Source: Chelonoidis abingdonii
Taxonomy: Eukaryota > Chordata > Testudines > Testudinidae
DNA: 64,000 bases
Direction: 5' to 3'
Assembly: GCF_003597395.2 (NCBI RefSeq)
Contig: NC_133790.1
Location: 26,805,167 to 26,869,166 of the forward strand
Positions 36,476 through 48,526 of the stretch are shown here, in pieces. Position 1 is the stretch's first letter; every line of letters begins with the position of its first letter. A program made the translations under genes and the position numbers. The notes under the pieces are model-generated. The model saw only the letters and a program-made list of their open reading frames with translations, made no database searches and was not told the DNA's origin.

Positions 36476-36639
36476 TAACACTGCTAAGTGGATCTTTAAA
36501 TATATGGACAGTTTCTCTTATGGTGCCATTTTTATTACTGATTCCCTGAAATCTCCCTTGATTTATATTCTTGAAGGGCTTAAACTATAGCAGGGATGTT
36601 TTATAATAAATGTTAGGAAAATCTGCAGAGGAACAATTT

Positions 36640-36818
36640 AGGCCGTTGAAAAAAGCAGCCAAAGGAGGATGTGGGAATCATCGTCTCTAAGGCTAGATTA
36701 GATATTCTGCGACTAGGGATTCTTAGGCATAATGAAACTCATCCTGCTTTGGGGCAGGGGACAGACTAGGTGCCCCAGCAGATGGCCATTCTAGCCCAAA
36801 TGGTTCTATGATATGCTA
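36640..36818 (+). mobile_element. CR1 LINE 3' end fragment
   Basis: AAGGCTAGATTAGATATTCT, GGGCAGGGGACAGACTAGGT and TGGTTCTATGATATGC match a CR1 3' region ending in the octamer-like TCTATGAT. Confidence 0.6.
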
Positions 36819-37249
36819 AATGGGGGTTAAAGTCTCTGAGAAAAGATCAGACAGGCCAACGCTGGCTTTATATAGAGTGACGTGGAGATGGGGGGAATGA
36901 ATGGCATAAATAAAACTAGACAAAAGCGGAAGTGAAGTAGTGACCTAGACAGTTCAGAGGGCTCACCCCTGAGCTTTACAAACCTGAACCGTCTTCTAAG
37001 CTGGCTCAGGCCACAGTGGAATGAATTTGATGGTCTAAAGCCCATCCCCAGCACACACCATATTGGCTTTTGGAAAATGATTAAAGCTGGAACTTGCAAA
37101 GGGTCCTAAGAGCATTAGATTCTCAGCTCCCACTGAAATACCCTGGGAGCTGGGTTTCACTCTTTTGAAAAAATAAACAGTAAATGGTAATCTAATCCAT
37201 AGTTTCCAATGACCCATCGGTTTCAGATAGCAAAGGTGAGAATAGAGCC

Positions 37250-37420
37250 AAACCTGGCCCATCCTGTTGAAGGAGGGTATCACTCCAATTTACAGATGAA
37301 GACCCTAAGGCACAGAGAAATTCAATGGCTCAATCACGGTCACAGTATGTCAGCATCACAACCAAACATAAAACCCAGGACTCCGGACTCCAAGCCCTAC
37401 ACCTTCACCACAAGACTGTC
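37250..37420 (-). repeat. MIR-like SINE fragment
   Basis: TTTACAGATGAAGACCCTAA, GCACAGAGAAATTCAATGGC and AAACCCAGGACTCCGGACTC match the reversed core and head. Confidence 0.6.
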
Positions 37421-38740
37421 CCCTTTGCTGGCATTTTTGGAGTGAGCAATCTGCACAAGTGAGCAGCTGGGAAATGAACCTGGTACATTACCACTGGTTA
37501 TAAACCAGCGCTTTCTATGTTAATCTTGATCAATACATGCATTCTGCTCTACACTGTAACTGGAAAAATGTGTCTTTAAACATTGCCCAAGCTGTGGTCA
37601 TGAGCCTTCTGTTTTTTCAGCTGCCTTCCTGGGCTAAAATATTCCCTGTGTACCACACAATTTATGCCTGAAGGGACTGTGGAGGCACAGAGGGGGCAAA
37701 CACAGGGCTCTTTGTTTGCTTACACCAGCCTCCTTTCAAACATCAAATGCCAATAGCTACAGCTCCGTAGTTGTGGTGCAGGTCTCCTTTCCCTGGGCAA
37801 CCTGCTGGAGGTGGCAGCTCTAAGAACACGAGTGACTTTCTTTATTTCACTCCTGCAGTGAACACAAAAGCAAGACATCTTGCACTTGTCCTTGATGGAA
37901 TGCAAAACGCTGGAGTTCGCTCTCACAGCGTTGCTGACTCTCACTATTTCATCGCAAGTCTCAGGATATTTTGCATTTTACTTAAAGACCCAGCTCCCGG
38001 AAGCCTGTGATAAGGTGAGAATCTCAGCTGCTCTTTTTCTCTAAAGAAAGTACATTTCTAACCTTCATGACTGTGGAATAAAGCCTGAAAATGCAACCTG
38101 AGTGCTGAAAAGCCAGAAGTCAAATAAAGAGCACCTGATAAATTATTTTAAAAAAAATCTTGTGATTTTTAAACCAATCTCATGTTTTGCTGGGAGGTGA
38201 GAGGGTGAAGGGTGGCTGACTCCTGAGTTTTAAATGTTTGGGTTTGGCAATACTGATTCTATATACAGACAATCCTGGGTCACACAGTTTGTTTCTGGAC
38301 TTTCCCAAAGTTCAGGGATGCTGGGATCTGCTATTGACCTATGGACCAGTCATAAAATTGAAATCTGATCTTGGGCCCAAATTTGAACTTCCCTAAACTC
38401 TAGGATTGTTTGGATTTGTGTTGCAATCTGACCCTTTAGAAAGATGGGTTCAGAGCTAGATCTGAACATCCCTAAATTTTGAGGGGGGACTTGGACACTG
38501 TGTTGTGGTTTGAGCCGACTTCAGAGTTTGGCTCCATATCAGCAAGGTACTTAACAACATGGATAGGGCCCACCAAATTCACGGCCATGAAAAATGCGTC
38601 ATGGGCCATGAAATCTGGTCTCCCCCCATGAAATCTGATCTTTTATGTGCTTTTACCCTATATTATACAGATTTCAAGGGGGGAGACCAGCATTTCTCAA
38701 ACTGGGGCTCCTTACCCAAAAGGGAGTTGCAGGGGGGCTG

Positions 38741-39505
38741 TAGGGTGACCAGACGTCCTGATAAAATTGAGGCTGTCCTGATATTTAGTTGTTTGTCCCA
38801 GTCAGGATGCCATTTGTCCTGATATTTTGACTCGGGGCTGGAGGAGCACATTGGTGAGGGCCCACCTGGGGTCCCAGCAGTGGGGCTCCCAGGAAACGGT
38901 GGGCAGCAGGACCCTGCGGCCCCTAGGCACAGGGGCGGCCAGTGTGTGTGTGTGTGTGTGTGTCTGTGTGCTGCACCTACCCATGCACTAGCTCCATCGT
39001 GGCCAATGGGAACTGCGGGCATGGACAGGGCACAGACCCCCTCTGGCTGCCCCTGCCCCTGACCCTGGGGTGCTGCATGCTACTCATACCCCCAAGTAAG
39101 TCCTGCCCCCACAGCTTCCAGCCAATGGCAGCTGGAGCCAGTGCTTGTGGTAGGCACAGCATGTGGAATGGAGATCCAACTGGCCGCCGCTGACCTTAGA
39201 AGCCAGAAGAACATGCCAGGTGTTTTCCAGTGGGTAGGAACCATCCCCCAGGTAAGTGGCTGGGCTGCAGCTGGAGCCCTGTGCCTGTGGCTTGTGGCAG
39301 GACTGCAGGAGGGAGCCAGGGTTGTGTGCCATGCGCCTCCAACCCATGAAGAGGCTTCAGTCAGAGCCAGGGCTGTGCGCCTCCGACCTGTGGCTTCCTC
39401 AGGCTTCGTATCCCCCTTCCCCCATGGCTCCAGTGGGGTGGACTGAGCCTGTGGCTGCCCCCCAAATGTGTCCCAATATTTTGTTCTTGTCATCTGGTCA
39501 CCCTA
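38741..39505. mobile_element. hAT-type element nested inside another hAT element
   Basis: This 765-bp element has perfect 13-bp inverted ends, TAGGGTGACCAGA and TCTGGTCACCCTA. It is flanked by a perfect 8-bp duplication, GGGGGCTG, at 38733-38740 and 39506-39513. A (GT)n run lies at 38942-38970. GC content is higher than in the host element. No transposase is recognised, so it is non-autonomous. Confidence 0.92.
38942..38970. repeat. (GT)n microsatellite inside the nested hAT
   Basis: About eleven GT units with one TCTG interruption. Confidence 0.9.
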
Positions 39506-40129
39506 GGGGGCTGCAAGGTTATTTTAGGGGGGTCGCAGCATTGCCATCCTTACTTCTGCACTGCCTTCAGAGCTGGGCAGTCAGAAAGCGATGGCTGTTG
39601 GCTGGGCACCCAGCTGTGAAGGCAGCACCCTGCCAGCAGCAGTGCAGAAGTAAGGGTGTCAATACCACAACCCCTCCTAAAATAATCTTGCAGAACCCCC
39701 CCAACTCCTTTTTGGGTCAGGACACCTACAATTACAACACCATGAAATTTCAGATTTAAAAAGCTGAAATCATGAAATTTACGATTTTTAAAATGGTATG
39801 ACTGTGAAATTGACCAAAATGGACCATGGAATTTGGTAGGGCCCTAAACATGGTTAACTTTAAATTAAATGAGACTACTCCAGTGCATAAGCAGCTTTCA
39901 AAAATGGAGCCTTTATCATTGCAGATCATAACATCATAAGAGTTAGCATCTACCATACATAGCTTTCATTTTCCAAGGTGCTTATTAATTGGGGGTTTCG
40001 GTTTGTGTAGTGCCCTACTTCAGACACCTGAAGGCTGATTTCCGTAGGCGCTAAACACCTGATCCTCTCAATAATTTCAATTGGAATCAAAGACTTAAAG
40101 CATTAGCTACACCATTGCTTGTGGAAGAT

Positions 40130-40295
40130 ATGGAGATTCTGATTCTTATTTTACAAATGGGGAAACTGATGGAGAGAAGTGGAGTGACTTATCCAGAGCC
40201 AGAGTTGCTAAATAGAAGAACCAGGATTGGAACTCAGGACCACCACACGCCTAGGCCTAGTCACACAGCTTCTCATGCACAGCATTTACCTAGAG
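40130..40295 (-). repeat. MIR-like SINE fragment
   Basis: TTTACAAATGGGGAAACTGA, GAGAGAAGTGGAGTGACTTA and AACCAGGATTGGAACTCAGG match the reversed core and head. Confidence 0.65.
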
Positions 40296-40459
40296 TTGAG
40301 TAAAACCCACTGTTTTTGGTTCACTGAGGCTACTCTGAATGAGTCCTTCAGTTCTGAGCCCCATCTTTTCACACCCGCTGAAAACTGCTTCAAGTTTCAG
40401 TCTCAAGTAACCCCAAATAACTCAGTCCAAAATGCCTGAGTTCCTTTTGGCTTTGAAAG

Positions 40460-40578
40460 GAGATTGTGAATGAATCTGGCTGGAAACTAAACCGAAGGTC
40501 CCTCGAAAAGCTCATGAATGCCAGCAACCTCCTGAAAAATGGATCATGCATTGAATTTGCAAAGAAATTAGAAACCAG
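40460..40578 (+). other. Candidate unannotated exon (coding or lncRNA)
   Basis: A GGCTTTGAAAG-type weak acceptor precedes 119 bases that are open in one frame and closed in the other two. The open frame reads 39 codons starting EIVNESGWKLNRRSLEKLMN and is followed by a strong GTGAGT donor at 40579. I do not recognise the peptide. It does not look like CR1, hAT or Harbinger sequence and lies outside the named repeats. With one short open frame and one good donor the support is modest. It could equally be chance. Confidence 0.25.
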
Positions 40579-41346
40579 GTGAGTGCCATGTGTCTTGGGA
40601 TTTCATTTTGAATATATCACTAAATTCTGCTCTCTGTGATGATAGCTAGACAGCAAAAACTCTTTGTTACAGCTTTGGTACGGAGGTAAATTTATTCCAG
40701 AAATATGTATTCCTTAATCTAGCAACAAAAACTCCTTTTCTTTTCACAGAAAACACTGATATAAAGTGGCACTCACCATATACACTGAAGTGACAGTTTT
40801 CGTTTAAACTAGCCCCGCTCCAGTTATACACAGATTAGTTGTGTCAGGGTTTCATTTGGCCCAGAACTCTCAGCCCAGGTGCCAAAGGGACTGGTTGGGT
40901 TTCTTGATTTTTAGAACTCATGTGAGACAAATATATATTGTAAATGCTTTTATTTGCTGCTGTATGGTGCATTGCCTTATCCGTAGTGAATGAGGCAGGC
41001 GAGCAGACTGTGCATGTTGGGGGGATTATAGCATGCGTTCAGTGTTAGTACAAGGCACAAAGCTAAGGCAGACTGACTTTTTGACCATCTCAGTCATGCA
41101 ATAATCCCCTTGAAATGCATTGTCCCCTGAGGTCTGGGAATTTATGTATAAAAAATGGGGAATGGCCAGGCGCTGTGCATTTCCTGGCAGTTAGACACAT
41201 GGGGATAAATCCTGAATTCTTAAGCCGTCTAATCTTCCATGGATTTTCATAGGGAATTTTGCCTGAGTGAGGACTTCAAGATTTGGTTTATGGATATTAC
41301 AGCTATGGAGGTATCTGAGTTATAAAAGTAGTAGTGTAGGATTGCC

Positions 41347-41695
41347 TACCATAAGCATTCAAAAATCATGAGTCACCTCCACCACCCAGCCCAAATTTAT
41401 GAGATAGACTTAAAAATTATAATATTAAAAAAAAAGATTTGATTGTTTGTCTGTGTGTGGGGGGGATAGTGTTTCTCATTTATTTATTTGTTTTGCTTTC
41501 TGTTTCTTTAACATTTAGAGGCCACTTGCTTCATGTTTTCAAGCTTTTTTCTGCAACCTCGAGGGCTAAATACTTGCTTTGTTAAAAATGAAAGCTGAGA
41601 TTTTCATGTAATCACTTGCCTCCAGGAGCTGGGGATTTACAGAAAATGTCAAATATTGCCAGACTTGCAACAAAATTTAAGAGTTGGCAACCGTC
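41347..41695 (+). repeat. Unnamed interspersed repeat, copy A
   Basis: ATCATGAGTCACCTCC, TTTTTTCTGCAACC and GAAAGCTGAGATTTTCATGT, then GGAGCTGGGG, recur in the same order and strand in copy B at 51692-51970. The family is not identified. Confidence 0.55.
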
Positions 41696-42006
41696 TTTTA
41701 TTCTGCAGGAAGTATGGGTGGGACTTTCATAAGTACACAGCGCTGACTTATCTCTGCTCCCACTCAATCAATTGCCCGGGAGTTCAGGGAGAGCAGCGTT
41801 AGGCCAATGCTGTGTGCTTCTTCTAACTCCATCCTGTACGTGCGCATATCCTGAACCATATCACAATCAATGATGTTAAAACTGTTTTAAGGCCATACCT
41901 GGCCTGCAGCCCAACTGAAGTAAGAAGAGTTACAGGGAGTGTAGGTCAGCACAGAATTGGGTTCTGTGGGTCCGACATGATCCCACACAAGCCGGAAATT
42001 CAGGAG

Positions 42007-42090
42007 CAGATCCTCAAAGGCATTTCGATACCTAGTTCCATTGGAATCGATGAGAGTTAGGCTTCTAAATACCTTTGAGGTGCTGGGTCT
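42007..42090. repeat. Fold-back repeat 'gatcctcaaaggcattt'
   Basis: CAGATCCTCAAAGGCATTTC on the left pairs with TAAATACCTTTGAGGTGCTG on the right. The centre CCATTGGAATCGATGAGAGTT is a decayed form of the common 'ccattgatttcaatgggagtt' core. Confidence 0.75.
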
Positions 42091-42626
42091 CAGTTAGTAT
42101 TTTATTCTAACTCCTGTCCTTAATGTTTGCAATACTCTCAGGATGTCATTCCCATTAGAGATCAACCCCAAAAGCTGTAGGGAACTTACTAGGGTTTCCT
42201 GTCACTATGATAATTGTGGCTCATGTCAATATGAAGTGACAGATTAAATAATTTTAGGGACCTTAGTACTATGGAAATTGGGGGATCCCCAAATTCACTC
42301 AGCTTTGGTGCAGTCAGCCCCCTCCCCCATCACAATGTAGGGGTAGCTAGGCTAAACCCTGCGACCCCATGTGCAAGGTCACACCACCACTGACCCAAGT
42401 CTGTTGGACAGGGCCCCCCCAGTATGGGGACCTTTTCCAAGGGCACTAAATGTACATTGGTTAATCCAGGCCTGTCAATACGTTTCCTCCCACACTAAGA
42501 CATCAGGTCAGTATGAGTTGGATCAGAATATTTGCACCAGTCTAGAGATTAAAGCATGATCTTTCTATTGCTCACCACACTTATAAACATGCTCCCACCC
42601 CTGAAGCATTAGCCCATTTTTGTAGA

Positions 42627-42893
42627 CAGGGGCGGCTCTAGACATTTCGCCGCCCCAAGCAGAGTTGCATGCTGCAGGGGGTGCTCTGCCAGCCGCCGGG
42701 AGGGTGGCAGGCGGCTCCGGTGGACCTCCTGCAGGCGTGCCTGTGGAGGGTCCGCTGGTCCCACGGCTTTGGTGGACCTCCTGCAGGAGGTCCACCAGAT
42801 CAGCCTGCTGCCCTCCTGGTGATCGGCAGAGCGCCCCCCGTGCATGTCGCCCCAAGCACGCGCTTGGCGTGCTGGAGCCTGGAGCCACCCCTG
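42627..42893. mobile_element. GC-rich hAT-like MITE
   Basis: The ends CAGGGGCGGCTCTAG and GGAGCCACCCCTG are inverted repeats of the CAGGGGCGGCTC family common in turtles (from memory). The interior carries a repeated GGTGGACCTCCTGCAGG segment, and 42771-42796 is a perfect 26-bp palindrome. No convincing 8-bp duplication was found. The 146-, 129-, 101- and 82-codon open frames over this element are shadows of its GC content. Confidence 0.75.
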
Positions 42894-42969
42894 CTGTACA
42901 GCTACTATTGTAGAAATGGTACCATGAGTTGCTCCATGACGATCGAGATGTTGTACCTTTGCAAAACAT

Positions 42970-42992
42970 GGTAGATAGATGGATAGATAGAG
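42970..42992. repeat. (GATA)n-like short tandem repeat
   Basis: Five imperfect tetranucleotide units. Confidence 0.8.
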
Positions 42993-43469
42993 ATGCACAC
43001 CACATTACCTATATTTGTCCATATACACACCCATTTCTACTCTCTATAAAATACATATTAATATAAGCTCTGCATGAGTGAGAATCAGGTACATGACACT
43101 GAGAAGGAAAGTGGCTTTTATGAATGGAGTTTCTCACTCAGGGGTGTCGAATGTGTTAAAAGCCAGGGGAAGTTTGGCCTCAGCTTAAGACCTAACAAAT
43201 GACTTTTAATCTGCCTGAAGGCAAAATAATGTCTGAATTCTGAATGGAACGGGGCAGCCTCTAAACTAGAGCGGAGCAGGAGGTGAGGACCTGCACTAGC
43301 ATATAGTAAAACCCTTAACACAATCTGACCGAGGCCACTGCCTTTATTCTCATTCACAACTCCTGTCATTTTTGCCTTCTTATTCCTGCATATGGCTGAC
43401 ACATAATAGTTATTATAACTACTCAGGTCTCCTCTGCTCTTCTGTTTCCCCTTACACTCTCTGGAAAGA

Positions 43470-43600
43470 CTTACCCATTTGTAAGATCATGCCTTTAGAC
43501 TATAAGATCTTTGGGGAAGGAATTGTCTCTTGCTATGTGTTTGTACAGCACCTAGCGCCTCACCTCAGGTGGCATTACCAGGCACTGCTTCAAAAGCAAC
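43470..43600 (+). repeat. SINE/CR1-type 3' half
   Basis: GACTATAAGATCTTTGGGGA, GTTTGTACAGCACCTAGCGC and a decayed tail match the 3' half of the MIR-like family copies. Confidence 0.55.
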
Positions 43601-44689
43601 AACAGGAATCATCAGCATCATGGGCTAGGTTTGCTTGGTCCTGCCTCAATGCAGAGGCCTGGATTGATGAATTCTTTAGGTCCCTTCCTGCCCTATGGTT
43701 CTACGATCATTATCATTTCATGATGTCCCAAATATTCAGCGAGGTCTCAGCCTGGCTCCCTTTTCACTGGTGTGTCACCCTCCAAAATTATGTCTGCATT
43801 TTAATTAAAGCTATGCAAAAAACTGATTTATCAGGTTGCTGACAGTCCCAAAAAAGAGGAAAGCTATCGGTGCCAATATTGATCAATATCAATATCCTTA
43901 TCTTTTAGGTCAACCTGAAATGATTTTTTTAATTTTTAAATTTAAATTTTTAACAAACAAAAAAGTAAAAAAAAAAAAAGTGTTTTGGGTCAAACAAAAT
44001 GTTTCACTTCAATTTTGAGTGTTTTTATTTAAAAAAAATACAGTTGAAGGAAATTTTTTAAAGGAAAGGTCATTTCTAATAGAAAAATCAAAGCATGTCA
44101 TTTCAAAAATATCAAAGTGAACATTTAGTGGTTTTTTTTTTAAAAAAAAACAACAATTAAGTGAAACTGACATTAGGTCAGGAAACATTTCTTTGTCACT
44201 GAAACTGCATTTTTTGCTGCAAAAAGTTTCATCTGAAAAATTTCTCCCAGCTCCAAATTTAGCCCCCTCAGTGACTGGCAAGTGCAATTATTAGTAATTG
44301 GATCCCTCTGACAAAGAAGACCCTCCAATTAGCAATCACATACTGCCCCAGTGCTGACTACAGCAATTTCTTACAAGGGAACTTAATAGTTGGATGATAT
44401 TGGATGTATTTTTAATTGTCTTTCAAGGAGATGTAGCAAGGAGGAGAAACAACACCACTTGATTCAGTGTCATCAGATATTGATGACCTCCCTACAATAT
44501 ATATGATTTTTTAAAGAAGATTTGCTGCAATTTGGTTATTTACAGCCCTGCTAATGGAGGATATGAAAAGCAGGGCATAGTCTGTAATTGAACTGGGAAG
44601 CGAGTAAAATACTGTAAGTAATACACTCACTCCCACACAGTTATGACCGGTTCGGAGGCCCTCCCTCTTCTGAATAATTAGTTAATTAT

Positions 44690-44765
44690 AATGATTGTGG
44701 TAGCACTTAGGAGCTCCAGTCATGGGCCAGGGACCCATTGTGCAAGGTGCTGTACGAATATGTCT
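44690..44765 (-). repeat. SINE tail fragment
   Basis: GGTAGCACTTAGGAGCTCCA and CCCATTGTGCAAGGTGCTGT match the reversed tail of the MIR-like SINEs. Confidence 0.55.
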
Positions 44766-45116
44766 TCCTCCGACCCCATTGCTATACCTTGACCTGAAGC
44801 TGCTAGGCCAGCAGGTGGAATGACCTTGAGTGAAATTCTGGCCCCACTCAACTCAACGGGAGTTTTGCCACTGATTTCAATGAGGCCAGGATTTCACCCT
44901 TTCTCTTGGTTTGCACTAGTTCCCAGATCCACTGCTCTTGTTTTCCATGTCTTTTGTAACATGATAGACCAGAGGTGGCCAAACTGAGCCTGAGAAGGAG
45001 CCAGAATTTAGCAATGTATATTGCCAAAGAGCCACAGTAATACATCAGCAGCCCCTCGTCAGCTGTCTCCCCCCCCACCCCCAGTGTCTCCTACCCATCA
45101 GCAGCACCTAACTCTC

Positions 45117-45795
45117 ATAGACTCATAGACTCGTAGGTCAGAAGGGACCAATATGATCATCTAGTCTGACCTCCTGCACAAAGCAGGCCACAGAACCCTA
45201 CCCATCCACTTTTATAACAACCCCTAACCCATGACTGAGTTATTGAAGTCCTCAAAATTGTGGTTTGAAGACCTCAAGCTGCAGAGAATCCACCAGCAAG
45301 TGACCCATGCCCCACGCTGCAGAGGAAGGCGAAAAACCTCCAGGGCCCCTGCCAATCCGCCTTGGAGGAAAATTCCTTCCCGACCCCAAATATGGCGATC
45401 AGCTAAACCCTGAGCATGTGGGCAAGACTCACCAGCCAGCACCCAAGAAAGAATTCTCTGCAGTAACTCAGTTCCCATCCCATCCAACATCCCCTCACAG
45501 ACCATTGAGCAGACTTATCTGCCGATAATCCAAAATCAATTGCCCAAATTAAACTATCCCATCATAACATCCCCTCCATATACTTATCAAGCTTAGTCTT
45601 AAAGCCAGATAAGTCTTTTGCCCCCACTACTTCCCTCGGAAGGCTGTTCCAGAACTTCACTCCCCTAATGGTTAGAAACCTTCGTCTAATTTCAAGTCTA
45701 AACTTCCTAATATCCAGTTTGTACCCATTTGTCCTTGTGCCTACATTAGTACTAAGCTTAAATAATTCCTCTCCATCCCTGCGCCTCCCGCCCAC
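45117..45795 (-). mobile_element. 5'-truncated CR1 LINE with ORF2 C-terminus and 3' UTR
   Basis: On the minus strand, the 77-codon frame at 45795-45562 ends with the classic C-terminal tail of the CR1 reverse transcriptase protein: LDIRKFRLEIRRRFLTIRGV followed by WNSLPREVV and FKTKLDKYM. It is followed by a 445-base 3' UTR that ends at 45117 in TATGAGTCTATGAG, the tandem octamer of CR1 3' ends. The copy is well preserved and lacks the catalytic domains through the usual 5' truncation. Confidence 0.88.
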
Positions 45796-46834
45796 CGTGA
45801 TCAGCTGTTTCGTGGTGTGCAGGAGGGTTGGGGAGGGAGAAGCGAGGGCGTGGCAGGCTCAGGGGAGGGGGCAGGAAGTGGAGTGGGGGCAGGGCCTGTG
45901 GCAGAGCCAGGGGTTGAGCAGTGAGCATCCCCCAGCACATTGGAAAGTTGGCACCTGTAACTCCAGCCCCAGAGTCGGTGCCTATGCAAGGAGACTCATA
46001 TTAACCTCCGAAGAGCTGCATGTGGCCACCCCGTGATAGACTCATGCAGCGTATAAGACTCAGGAGACAGCACTAATGATGGGAGATGCAATTAGCCCAG
46101 CTAGGAGAACAGCAGCAATGAGAGAAAAATCAGGGGAGAAATGGAGTCAAAATCAGAACTTTTCTTCTAGCTCACGAGGCGATTGAACAGGTGAGCACTG
46201 AACAAGTAATAAGCCAAGGTCCTTAACTCCTCAAAAAAGTGTCACGTTTTTAGTTCCCACAGACTATCCTGGCTCTGTGTATAGTGTATGTGTTGGGACG
46301 GAGGGCTGAAGGGGAAGGGTGGGGAATTGTTCAAATAATCAGATCCTATTCTTTATCAAAATTAACATATTTGTATAAGTAATCAATCATTCTTATTCAT
46401 TATTTACATAGCAGGCCATTTAAGCCATGCGCAAAATCAGGATCTCTGCCCCAGGGAGCTAATAATCAAAGGGCCTGATCCTGCAGACTCGCAGGGAATA
46501 TCTTGCCAGTCATGCTCTAGCTCTGGTTGAGCCAGCACACTTAAAACGAGCAGTGTGGCCACGGCAGCCTGGTTGGCAGCTCAGACCAGCCCGCTGCGTA
46601 TGTAGCCAGGAGATCAGGCGGACTTGTACCCCAGCGGCTAGCCCAAACCATTCCCCAAGCTACTGCAGCTATGTTTGTTCTGCTAGCTCGAGCTAGTCTG
46701 CCTTCCCATCTCCGGGTTTGCAGGATCAGGTCCTAATGACACACATGTCCTAGGAGGCTGAGTCTCATCAGAGGAGGCATATGTATGTATGTAGGCCGGG
46801 GGACAGTGTTCTCTGGATCCAATGCCATGTCAAG

Positions 46835-47245
46835 CGTGCCCTCAGGGGGCAGGAAAAGGAATCATTTAGCAGTAATTAAATGCAACTTGAAAATGAATTC
46901 TTACAAATACTGCAGGAACGGGGAAAGGAATGCAACAGCATTAGTTAACAACAACAACAACCTGTGCAGAATTACCCTGTGAAACTCACTGCCACATGTT
47001 ATCACTGAGATCAATTGTTTAGTAGGATACAAAGCCAGGATTAAAACAAAAAGAAAAAACCAAGTGCTTGGGAAGGGATATAGGCCCTCATATTTTGGGG
47101 CATAAAGTCAGAGGAATCTTCTCCTGTGGGCAAGTTATTCCATAAATACCTACTGCAATGCTCTGTGCATCTTCCCTTGAAGCATCTAAGACCCCATTGG
47201 AGACAGTAAACTGGACAAGATAGATCACAGATTTGACGCATGAAT
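46835..47245 (+). mobile_element. CR1 LINE 3' fragment
   Basis: Reading on the + strand, GTGAAACTCACTGCCACATG, TTGGGGCATAAAGTCAGAGG and ACTGGACAAGATAGATCACA follow the order of CR1 3' regions (start of the 'WNSLP'-type tail, then UTR). It is much decayed. Confidence 0.6.
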
Positions 47246-48240
47246 GCAATCCCTATGTGCCTAATTATTAACAGAATTAATAATGAATATGAACTCATTA
47301 TTACCTGTAAATTCAGGAGATTTTGCTGTGTTTCTTGAGCACCCTCCACAGCATGAATGAAAATTGTTTGTAGAGTTTGCAGCCCTTTCCTCACTCCATC
47401 CTCTCGATTAAAACAGAATCGAAAAATCTTCATTGCTACCTGCCTCCATTTCTTGAAATGAAGGAGATGAGGGGAAATGGAGGAAAGCCCCTTACATTGC
47501 TGTAATTTCTAAAACATAAAAGCTTTTCTTTGAGAGTAAATCTATTTTTTTTCCTTGTGGCATTAAAGCTAAAGAAATTCCTCAGAAAATAATTTGTCAA
47601 AACCCCGACTGATCAAAGACACATATAAAAGGACCCTTTTTTTAAAGGGGAAAAAAAACCCTTTCCAGCTTAGAATGAATTGGCAATTCATTTACTGACT
47701 GTCAGATAAAGTAGTTCACTCCCTATCACGTCTTTAGCTGGAGCTGTGGCCAGAAGGAAGCAATTCCCAGCCCACTGTGCGTACATGTTTGGGGTATGTT
47801 AGTGATTAGGGTATTCCTGCCTGGGGGATGCAGAAAAATATGATTCAGATTCGCAAAAGTGCCATAAATCTCCCTCCTTTTATTCAAAATGTGTGTTTTA
47901 TAGCCATTTCCTGGCCAATTGCTGCCTCAAATAAATATGTAACATATCTGTGTGTTTAGCTTTTAGGTCCAGAATTGGGCTCTGTCTCATGAGCTGAAGC
48001 GCATTCATGTTTGCTAAGGCAAGGAGAGCGTTAGAACAAGGTTCTCTGTTGTTCTTTTTGCTCTCACAAAAAATCAATATTTGGGGAGCTTGTGCTAATT
48101 GCCTCAGCTTTAGCAGAATCGCACCTGCTAATAATCTCTCTTCTTCTCGCCAGATGAAACTGACCAATGTGCAGGAAACTAGCACAAAGCCTAGGTCCGA
48201 TTTAAGCCCTATTTTGAGGGTTGATGGAGAACGTAGGTAA

Positions 48241-48420
48241 TCACAGAATCATAGACTAGAAATGGAGGGCTAGAAAGGACTCAGAGAGGTCGTCTAGTCT
48301 GTCCGCATGCTCTGAGGCTGGATTGAGAATACCTAGACTATCCCTAATGTTAATGTACAGCTCTTGGCTCAGCTGTTGGTATTCCTGTACCAAGACACTC
48401 TCACTGCTACCAGTTGTAGC
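48241..48420 (-). mobile_element. CR1 LINE 3' fragment
   Basis: TCACAGAATCATAGACTAGA and AGGTCGTCTAGTCTGTCCG, read in reverse, are the CR1 3' end. Confidence 0.75.
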
Positions 48421-48526
48421 TGGATTTTCCAATCATGTGCAGAGAGAGACCAGACACTGTCTTCACATGAATATACTGTTAAGAACAAAGATGTAGAAAT
48501 GCCGACAGAGTGGTGACAATTAGAAT

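Larger units (their letters stand above)
38564..39846. mobile_element. hAT-type element (outer copy of a nested pair)
   Basis: The ends TAGGGCCCACCAAATTC and GAATTTGGTAGGGCCCTA are inverted repeats. The 8 bases on each side agree at 7 of 8: AACATGGA at 38556-38563 and AACATGGT at 39847-39854. An 8-bp duplication is the hAT hallmark. The element carries a second hAT copy inside it; without that copy and its extra duplication it is about 510 bp. Open frames of 60-167 codons across it come from the GC-rich inner insert and have no recognised domain. Confidence 0.85.

Noticed and set aside
39256..39759. 167-codon open frame
   Set aside because: It crosses the right end of the nested hAT and runs into the outer hAT, so it spans an insertion junction and is not a gene.
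42565..43005. Overlapping 146-, 129-, 101- and 82-codon open frames on both strands
   Set aside because: All sit on the GC-rich MITE at 42627-42893; multiple overlapping frames reflect low stop density.
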